NCBI GenBank assembly: GCA_009668015.1
Contig: WJYB01000001.1
Location: 806,001 to 870,000, forward strand
DNA: 64,000 nt
Direction of reading: 5' to 3'
Source of the DNA: Enterobacteriaceae bacterium RIT714
Lineage (GTDB): Bacteria; Pseudomonadota; Gammaproteobacteria; Enterobacterales; Enterobacteriaceae
A program made the position numbers and the translations under genes. The first letter of the stretch is position 1; every line of letters begins with the position of its first letter. Under the pieces are notes generated by a model, which saw nothing but the letters and a program-made list of their open reading frames with translations, ran no database searches and had not been told where the DNA came from. This document shows, piece by piece, positions 58,534 to 64,000 of this stretch.

Positions 58534-60096
58534 TTACTCTTCTTCGTCGTCGTGGGCCGACTGCTCTTTAACAATGCGCACCATATCAACGCGGTAATCG
58601 TTCGCCTCGACGATGGTGATCTTCAGCGGCGGTAGCTCAAGGATATCGCCGGTACGCGGGATCTGGCCATTGATGGCAATGACTAACCCGGCAACCGTGG
58701 CGATATCTTCTTCATCGTTGATGATGTTATCGAAGCCAAGCGTATGCTGCAGGGCATGCAGGTCGGTTGTCCCTTTGACCAGCCAACCGTCACCATCGGC
58801 GACAATTTCCGGCGTTTCGTCTGCATCAGGGAATTCACCGGCAATAGCTTCCAGCACGTCCAACGGGGTCACCAGACCTTGCACCACGCCAAATTCGTTA
58901 GTCACGATCACAAAGCTACCGCGAGCACGACGCAGAACGCCCAGCAGGTTAATTGGGTCCAGCGTTTCGGGCACCACAATGGCCGGCGAAGTCGCCGCGA
59001 TCGCTTCGACATTGCCGCCCTCTTCCAGCGCCACCAGCATCTCTTTTGCACGGACAACGCCGATGATTTCATCCAGCTCACCGCGACAAACCGGGAACAG
59101 GCTGTGCGGTGAGGAGAGCAACTGCTGGCGAATCTCTTCGACACTCAGACTGGCGTCTACCCAGCTGATTTCACCGCGCGGCGTCATAATGCCGCGTAAT
59201 GAACGTGATGCCAGCGAAAGCACGCCGTTAATCATGTAGCGCTCTTCTTCGACAAACGCGCCTTCCGGCACGGGCACAGGGTTACGATTGGCCGTTTCGG
59301 GCTGGGCATTAGCCTGACGGCGACCGCCCATCAGACGCAAAATGGCATCTGCGGTACGCGCACGCAGCGGCTGCGTAGACTGTTGTTTGATAAAGTTACG
59401 ACGTGCAATCTGGTTGAACAACTCGATAATAATCGAGAAGCCAATCGCCGCGTACAGATAGCCTTTCGGTATATGGAAGCCGAAACCTTCAGCCACCAGG
59501 CTCAGACCGATCATCAACAGGAAGCTCAAACAGAGCACTACCACGGTTGGATGTTCATTCACAAACCGCGTCAGCGGTTTAGACGCCAGCAGCATAACGG
59601 CCATCGCAATCACCACCGCAGCCATCATCACCGGCAGGTGGTTAACCATACCGACAGCGGTAATCACCGCATCCAGTGAGAAGACAGCATCAAGCACCAC
59701 AATTTGCAGAACCACCACCCAGAAACTGGCATAACCTTTGCCATGACCATCGTCGTGTTGACGGTTCTCCAGCCGCTCATGCAACTCTGTTGTCGCTTTG
59801 AAGAGCAGGAACAGTCCCCCGATCAGCATGATCAAATCACGGCCGGAGAAGGTGAAATCCCAGACGGTGAACAGCGGTTTGGTCAGCGTGACCATCCACG
59901 AAATCACAGACAGCAGCGCAAGACGCATGATCAGCGCCAGCGAAAGGCCGATTAAACGCGCTTTATCGCGCTGTTTTGGCGGCAGCTTATCCGCGAGGAT
60001 GGCGATAAACACCAGGTTGTCGATACCGAGAACAATTTCCAGCACAACCAGCGTGAGTAATCCCACCCAGATTGACGGGTCCATTAAGAATTCCAT
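58534..60096 (-). CDS. yoaE: TerC-CorC family inner-membrane protein YoaE
   Basis: A 520-residue protein (E. coli 518). Residues 1-240 form a TerC-type membrane domain with about seven helices; acidic [11 protein letters not shown] and [12 protein letters not shown] motifs are like those of the Mn2+ exporter/TerC family. Two CBS domains (about 300-420) and a CorC/HlyC transporter-associated domain (about 435-515) follow. Such proteins are linked to cation homeostasis, possibly Mn2+ export, but YoaE's substrate is not known. It is convergent with yoaD, 7 bp apart. The leader is long (more than 190 bp) and may hold a structured element. Confidence 0.92.
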   Translation of the reverse strand: MEFLMDPSIWVGLLTLVVLEIVLGIDNLVFIAILADKLPPKQRDKARLIGLSLALIMRLALLSVISWMVTLTKPLFTVWDFTFSGRDLIMLIGGLFLLFKATTELHERLENRQHDDGHGKGYASFWVVVLQIVVLDAVFSLDAVITAVGMVNHLPVMMAAVVIAMAVMLLASKPLTRFVNEHPTVVVLCLSFLLMIGLSLVAEGFGFHIPKGYLYAAIGFSIIIELFNQIARRNFIKQQSTQPLRARTADAILRLMGGRRQANAQPETANRNPVPVPEGAFVEEERYMINGVLSLASRSLRGIMTPRGEISWVDASLSVEEIRQQLLSSPHSLFPVCRGELDEIIGVVRAKEMLVALEEGGNVEAIAATSPAIVVPETLDPINLLGVLRRARGSFVIVTNEFGVVQGLVTPLDVLEAIAGEFPDADETPEIVADGDGWLVKGTTDLHALQHTLGFDNIINDEEDIATVAGLVIAINGQIPRTGDILELPPLKITIVEANDYRVDMVRIVKEQSAHDDEEE

Positions 60097-60558
60097 GGCA
60101 AGCTCCTGCTAAAGGAATGACAAAACGGCGCCCCGGAAAAAGTGGGCGAAATGGCGGTAAACATGTTCAACGTGTGGCGAGAATCGCCGATAAGCGAGGC
60201 GCGAAATGGCCTGGTAGATGACTGACGTCGGTGACGGTCCATACAGTGGGCTGTGCCCTATACTCCTGGTAATTAAACGGAGGCTAAACATATCAGAGAC
60301 AATAGGTTTTTAGCAAAGATTTACTTTCCTTTGCAAACATCTGTTACAGACTCGATTTTCTTTTGAGATAAATCTCGCACACATACCTAAATTACGGATC
60401 TTCATCACATAAATTATTTTTTCACTATCTAAAATAATTCCCGGAAGTCTTATTAAGTTTAACTCTAACCCTTTATCTGAATCGATTCGGTACCCCTGAG
60501 TAGATTCTCAGTACGACTGCCTGGCAGGCGTATCAATGATAATAAAAGGAGGTAGCAA
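60097..60558. other. Intergenic region yoaE-manX
   Basis: A 462-bp gene-free region. The left half is the yoaE leader; a candidate promoter there on the minus strand (TTGCTA-N18-TATGTT near 60288-60317) would start transcription at about the ATG of a 60-codon reading frame (60109-60291), so I do not call that frame a gene. The right half holds the Mlc-type operator and a likely CRP half-site (ATCACAT at 60404-60410) for manXYZ, and a GAATCGATTC palindrome at 60479. Confidence 0.6.
60414..60437 (+). promoter_or_regulatory. Predicted Mlc/NagC-type operator of manXYZ
   Basis: TTATTTT, 10 bases, AAAATAA: a perfect 7-bp inverted repeat of the Mlc/NagC type, 122 bp before the manX start. E. coli manXYZ is repressed by Mlc and activated by CRP, and this fits. 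Confidence 0.75.
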
Positions 60559-61521
60559 GTGACCATTGCTATTGTGATAGGCACACATGGTTGGGCTGCA
60601 GAGCAGTTACTCAAAACCGCAGAAATGCTGTTGGGTGAGCAGGAAAACGTCGGCTGGATCGATTTCGTCCCTGGCGAAAACGCTGAAACGCTGATTGAAA
60701 AATACACTGCTCAACTGGAAAAACTGGATACCAGTAAAGGCGTGCTGTTTCTCGTTGATACATGGGGTGGCAGTCCGTTCAATGCCGCCAGCCGCATTGT
60801 CGTCGATAAAGAGCATTATGAAGTTGTCGCGGGCGTCAACATTCCCATGCTGGTAGAAACGCTAATGGCGCGCGATGACAATCCAGGTTTTGACGAACTG
60901 GTTGCTATCGCAGTCGAAACCGGTCGTGAAGGCGTGAAAGCGCTGAAAGCGAAACCGGCAGAGAAACCCGCCCCGGTCGCCGCTGCCGTTAAGGCCGCCG
61001 TACCCGCTAAACCGATGGGCGCGGATGATTACATGGTTATCGGTTTGGCGCGTATTGATGACCGTCTAATCCACGGCCAGGTGGCAACACGCTGGACCAA
61101 AGAGACCAACGTGAAACGCATTATCGTCGTCAGCGACGAAGTGGCCGCCGATCATGTTCGTAAAACCCTTCTGACCCAGGTTGCTCCTCCGGGCGTTACC
61201 GCACACGTCGTGGACGTCGCTAAGATGATCCGCGTTTATAACAATCCGAAGTATGCCGGCGAGCGCGTGATGTTGCTGTTTACCAACCCGACTGACGTTG
61301 AACGTGTGGTCGAGGGCGGCGTCAAAATCACCTCCGTGAACATTGGTGGTATGGCGTTCCGTCAGGGTAAAACGCAGGTGAATAACGCGATTTCAGTCGA
61401 TGAAAAAGATATCGAAGCATTCAATAAGCTGAATGCACGCGGTATTGAGCTGGAAGCCCGTAAGGTTTCCACAGATCAGCAACTGAAAATGATGGATTTG
61501 ATCGGCAAAGTGGCGAAATAA
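60559..61521 (+). CDS. manX: Mannose PTS enzyme IIAB component ManX
   Basis: Cytosolic phosphotransferase subunit for mannose, glucose, glucosamine and related sugars. The IIA domain has phosphorylated His10 in IGTHGW, and the IIB domain has His172 in RIDDRLIHGQVATRW. The Ala-Pro-Lys-rich linker (about 131-152) joins them and is a few residues shorter than in E. coli (320 against 323). Starts at a GTG with AAAGGAGGT upstream, an unusually strong ribosome binding site. First gene of manXYZ. The operon is a known target of the sugar-stress small RNA SgrS; I did not identify a pairing site by eye. Confidence 0.96.
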   Translation: MTIAIVIGTHGWAAEQLLKTAEMLLGEQENVGWIDFVPGENAETLIEKYTAQLEKLDTSKGVLFLVDTWGGSPFNAASRIVVDKEHYEVVAGVNIPMLVETLMARDDNPGFDELVAIAVETGREGVKALKAKPAEKPAPVAAAVKAAVPAKPMGADDYMVIGLARIDDRLIHGQVATRWTKETNVKRIIVVSDEVAADHVRKTLLTQVAPPGVTAHVVDVAKMIRVYNNPKYAGERVMLLFTNPTDVERVVEGGVKITSVNIGGMAFRQGKTQVNNAISVDEKDIEAFNKLNARGIELEARKVSTDQQLKMMDLIGKVAK

Positions 61522-61569
61522 CCCCGGCGCTGATTTTTCACATAAAGCTTATGTTATAGGAGAAGTACA

Positions 61570-62370
61570 ATGGAGATTACCACTCTTCAGATTGTGCTGG
61601 TGTTCATCGTCGCGTGTATTGCGGGTATGGAATCCGTACTTGATGAATTTCAGTTCCACCGCCCGCTGGTGGCCTGTACGTTGATTGGCGCCGTTCTTGG
61701 CGATATGAAAACCGGTATTATCATCGGTGGTACGCTGGAAATGATCGCCCTGGGCTGGATGAACATCGGTGCCGCTGTTGCGCCTGATGCCGCGCTGGCT
61801 TCTATCATCTCTACCGTTCTGGTTATTGCGGGTCATCAAAGTATCGGTGCGGGTATCGCGCTGGCTATCCCTCTGGCCGCTGCTGGCCAGGTGCTGACCA
61901 TTATCGTGCGTACTATCACCGTTGCGTTCCAGCATGCGGCGGATAAGGCAGCGGAGACTGGCAACCTGACGGCCCTGTCGTGGATCCACGTCTCCTCTCT
62001 GTTCCTGCAGGCGATGCGTATTGCTATCCCGGCAGTTATCGTGGCGATTTCTGTCGGTACCAGCGAAGTCCAGAGCATGCTGAACGCGATTCCTGAAGTC
62101 GTGACCGGCGGTCTGAACATCGCGGGTGGCATGATTGTGGTGGTCGGTTACGCGATGGTCATCAACATGATGCGCGCAGGCTACCTGATGCCGTTCTTCT
62201 ACCTCGGTTTTGTTACCGCGGCGTTCACTAACTTCAACCTAGTTGCTCTGGGTGTGATTGGTGCAGTAATGGCTATTCTCTATATCCAGCTGAGCCCGAA
62301 ATATAACCGCGTCGCGGGTGCGCCAGCGCAGGCTGCTGGTAGCAACGATCTCGATAACGAACTGGACTAG
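61570..62370 (+). CDS. manY: Mannose PTS permease IIC component ManY
   Basis: Integral membrane protein that, with ManZ, forms the sugar channel. It is 266 residues with many hydrophobic helices and the signature GMESVLDEFQFHRPLVACTLIGAVLGD at residues 18-44. A C-terminal hydrophilic tail (NRVAGAPAQAAGSNDLDNELD) is cytosolic. The ManYZ pair also admits phage lambda DNA and several class IIa bacteriocins in other bacteria. AGGAGAAG precedes the ATG; the gap to manX is 48 bp and manZ follows after 12 bp. Confidence 0.96.
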   Translation: MEITTLQIVLVFIVACIAGMESVLDEFQFHRPLVACTLIGAVLGDMKTGIIIGGTLEMIALGWMNIGAAVAPDAALASIISTVLVIAGHQSIGAGIALAIPLAAAGQVLTIIVRTITVAFQHAADKAAETGNLTALSWIHVSSLFLQAMRIAIPAVIVAISVGTSEVQSMLNAIPEVVTGGLNIAGGMIVVVGYAMVINMMRAGYLMPFFYLGFVTAAFTNFNLVALGVIGAVMAILYIQLSPKYNRVAGAPAQAAGSNDLDNELD

Positions 62371-62382
62371 CAGGTGAGCGAA

Positions 62383-63234
62383 ATGGTTGATATGACTAAA
62401 ACTACCACAGAGAAAAAACTCACTCCGGGTGATATTCGTGGCGTATTCCTGCGTTCTAACCTGTTCCAGGGATCATGGAACTTCGAACGTATGCAGGCGC
62501 TGGGCTTTTGCTTCTCTATGGTACCGGCTATCAAACGCCTGTATCCGGAGAATAACGAAGCGCGTCGCCAGGCGATTAAGCGTCACCTGGAATTCTTCAA
62601 CACGCATCCGTATGTCGCCGCGCCGGTTCTTGGCGTTACGCTGGCAATGGAAGAGCAGCGTGCAAACGGCGCAGAGATTGACGATGGTGCCATCAACGGT
62701 ATCAAAGTCGGTCTGATGGGCCCGCTGGCAGGCGTGGGCGACCCCATTTTCTGGGGTACAGTACGTCCGGTGTTCGCGGCGCTTGGCGCGGGTATCGCGA
62801 TGAGCGGCAGCCTGCTCGGTCCACTGCTGTTCTTTATCCTGTTTAACGCCGTTCGTCTGGCTACCCGTTACTACGGTGTTGCCTACGGCTATCGTAAAGG
62901 TGTCGATATCGTTTCTGATATGGGCGGTGGCTTCCTGCAAAAACTGACCGAGGGGGCGTCAATTCTCGGCCTCTTTGTCATGGGGGCCCTGGTCAACAAG
63001 TGGACGCACGTTAACATCCCGCTTGTGGTCTCGACTATCACCGGTCAGGACGGACAAACGCGCGTCACAACCGTGCAGACGATCCTCGACCAACTGATGC
63101 CAGGCCTGGTACCGCTGCTGTTGACCTTCGCCTGTATGTGGCTGCTGCGTAAGAAAGTTAACGCCCTGTGGATCATCGTTGGCTTCTTCGTTATCGGTAT
63201 CGTCGGTTACGCAATCGGCCTGCTGGGTCTGTAA
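62383..63234 (+). CDS. manZ: Mannose PTS permease IID component ManZ
   Basis: The second membrane subunit of the mannose permease. It is 283 residues when started at ATG 62383 (MVDMTKTTTEKK), as in E. coli, after CAGGTGAG. Family features include GDIRGVFLRSNLFQGSWNFERMQALGF near the N-terminus, GLMGPLAGVGDPIFWGTVRP in the middle and a C-terminal helix hairpin ending in GYAIGLLGL. An intrinsic terminator follows directly, so yobD has to be reached by readthrough or its own promoter. Confidence 0.96.
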   Translation: MVDMTKTTTEKKLTPGDIRGVFLRSNLFQGSWNFERMQALGFCFSMVPAIKRLYPENNEARRQAIKRHLEFFNTHPYVAAPVLGVTLAMEEQRANGAEIDDGAINGIKVGLMGPLAGVGDPIFWGTVRPVFAALGAGIAMSGSLLGPLLFFILFNAVRLATRYYGVAYGYRKGVDIVSDMGGGFLQKLTEGASILGLFVMGALVNKWTHVNIPLVVSTITGQDGQTRVTTVQTILDQLMPGLVPLLLTFACMWLLRKKVNALWIIVGFFVIGIVGYAIGLLGL

Positions 63235-63249
63235 ATTCAGGCTTTATAC

Positions 63250-63275
63250 ACCGGGGGCTTGCCCCCGGTTTTTTT
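63250..63275 (+). terminator. Rho-independent terminator of manXYZ
   Basis: 8-bp GC-only stem (ACCGGGGG and CCCCCGGT with a CTTG loop) followed by seven T residues, 15 bp after the manZ stop. Confidence 0.92.
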
Positions 63276-63288
63276 ATCTGGAGGACGA

Positions 63289-63747
63289 ATGACGGTTACG
63301 GACATCGTACTGGTTCTGTTTATTGTTGCCCTTCTGGCGTACGCCATTTATGACGAATTCATCATGCCCCGCCGCCACGGCGAGACACTGCTCACCATCC
63401 CCCTCCTGCGACGTGGTCGGATCGATGCCTTTATCTTTGCCGGTCTGCTAGCCATTCTGATTTACAATAACGCGATCAATCACGGTGCATTATTAACCAC
63501 ATGGTTATTATGTGCGCTGGCATTAATGGCGGTTTATCTGTTCTGGATCCGGGCACCTAAAATCATCTTCAAACATCAAGGTTTTTTCTTCGCCAATGTG
63601 TGGATAGAATATAACCGTATTAAAGAGATGAATTTATCTGAAGATGGCGTGCTGGTGATGCAGCTAGAACAACGCCGTTTGCTTATCCGGGTAAAGAATA
63701 TTGACGACCTTGAAAGAATATACAAATTAATGGTTAAAATTCAATAA
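63289..63747 (+). CDS. yobD: UPF0266 membrane protein YobD
   Basis: A 152-residue inner-membrane protein with two or three hydrophobic segments: residues 4-24, 44-62 and 66-85. A soluble C-terminal domain follows, with [47 protein letters not shown]. coli YobD is 152 residues. Start at ATG 63289 with GGAGGA upstream; ten codons upstream in frame run through the terminator and are not coding. It lies 14 bp past the manXYZ terminator; a promoter is not obvious. Function unknown. Confidence 0.92.
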   Translation: MTVTDIVLVLFIVALLAYAIYDEFIMPRRHGETLLTIPLLRRGRIDAFIFAGLLAILIYNNAINHGALLTTWLLCALALMAVYLFWIRAPKIIFKHQGFFFANVWIEYNRIKEMNLSEDGVLVMQLEQRRLLIRVKNIDDLERIYKLMVKIQ

Positions 63748-63755
63748 ATTACATT

Positions 63756-63771
63756 TATAGCATTGGCTATA
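63756..63771 (+). promoter_or_regulatory. MntR-like box 1
   Basis: TATAGC-ATTG-GCTATA, a perfect palindrome of the MntR type. It is the first of two spaced 41 bp centre to centre, upstream of the Mn2+ riboswitch leader. Confidence 0.6.
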
Positions 63772-63796
63772 TATTGTGCTTTTTCTGCGATCGATA

Positions 63797-63812
63797 TATA
63801 GCCATAGCTATA
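63797..63812 (+). promoter_or_regulatory. MntR-like box 2
   Basis: TATAGC-CATA-GCTATA, identical arms to box 1, four helical turns downstream of it. Confidence 0.6.
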
Positions 63813-63862
63813 TTACTTCGGTATTTAACTTATATTTCTTAACGTTATTTTCACGCATAAAT

Positions 63863-63881
63863 CTAAATGAAAATCGTTATC
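63863..63881 (+). promoter_or_regulatory. Possible Fur box before the mntP leader
   Basis: CTAAATGAAAATCGTTATC matches 14 of 19 positions of the Fur consensus. E. coli mntP is under both MntR and Fur influence, which fits. Confidence 0.45.
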
Positions 63882-63937
63882 AACTAGTCAATAGTATAAC
63901 ATCTTTCTGTTGTTGTTTTATATTCTCAAAATATGTT

Positions 63938-64000
63938 AAGGTTGCGCCCGTCGTTGGGGAGTAGCCGATTTCCTGTCTCCGGGAAATGTACGTGTCAACA
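63938..64000 (+). promoter_or_regulatory. yybP-ykoY Mn2+ riboswitch (partial), leader of presumed mntP
   Basis: The core GGGGAGTAGCCGATTTC (from 63956) with CGTCGTTG before it matches the conserved loop of the manganese-sensing yybP-ykoY aptamer, and the hairpin TTTCCTGTCTCCGGGAAA follows. The aptamer's 3' side and the gene it controls run off the window. In E. coli the same leader precedes mntP (yebN), a Mn2+ exporter next to yobD. Confidence 0.85.

Noticed and set aside
60109..60291. A 60-codon frame upstream of yoaE, possible leader peptide
   Set aside because: No ribosome binding site, and its ATG overlaps a candidate -10 element, so it would not be inside the transcript.

Overview
The window is a stretch of enterobacterial chromosome, closest to Enterobacter, Lelliottia, Leclercia or their relatives. 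Nearly every gene outside one island is a close relative of an E. coli K-12 gene, usually with the same length, start codon and operon partner. The GC-rich codon use, an ERIC element, REP-like hairpins and several accessory genes that K-12 lacks at these places argue against E. coli itself. The genus cannot be fixed by eye. I see no rRNA, tRNA, insertion sequence, prophage or CRISPR array.

Layout. 1-3.1 kb: the tail of a chemotaxis receptor, a small DUF1883-like gene behind a good CRP site, then chaC-chaB and divergent chaA. 3.1-8.4 kb (minus): hemA-prfA-prmC-sirB2-sirB1-kdsA (heme entry, translation termination, Kdo synthesis), tightly packed with overlapping ends. 8.6-15.5 kb (plus): lolB-ispE-prs, dauA, ychH (minus), pth-ychF. 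15.6-25.9 kb is the accessory island, where K-12 has other genes: a cofactor-free haloperoxidase-type hydrolase behind a MerR/SoxR-like box, a YdeP-type molybdopterin oxidoreductase, an AzlC/AzlD exporter pair, a fatty-acid desaturase coupled to a PhnD-like binding protein, an MFS exporter with a divergent AraC regulator, and a carbohydrate porin. 26.3-30.6 kb: periplasmic trehalase treA (divergent from the porin), a TonB-dependent siderophore receptor under a Fur box, and ymgE. 30.7-46 kb: ycgR (with a flagellar sigma-28 promoter), emtA, ldcA, cvrA, dadAX, ycgB, fadR, nhaB, dsbB, ycgN, ycgM, ycgL and minCDE. 46-64 kb: rnd, fadD, yeaY, tsaB, yoaA, yoaB, yoaH, pabB, nudL, sdaA, yoaD, yoaE, manXYZ, yobD and the start of a Mn2+ riboswitch leader that should belong to mntP beyond the edge.

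How the parts work together. Several sets are functional units: the Min system that places the division site, fatty-acid sensing and activation (fadR and fadD, which carries a FadR-like operator), D-alanine catabolism (dadAX with a CRP site), mannose/glucose PTS uptake (manXYZ with an Mlc-type operator), trehalose use (porin plus treA) and cell-wall recycling (emtA, ldcA). The direct junction minE | rnd joins two blocks that lie far apart in K-12. I found no clear new defence or mobile system. The best candidates for undescribed biology are the desaturase/PhnD-like pair, which sits behind a perfect 12-bp inverted repeat, and the haloperoxidase with its MerR-type box.

Start codons were chosen by Shine-Dalgarno sequence and by remembered homologue lengths. 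All family assignments come from reading the sequence, not from a database search.
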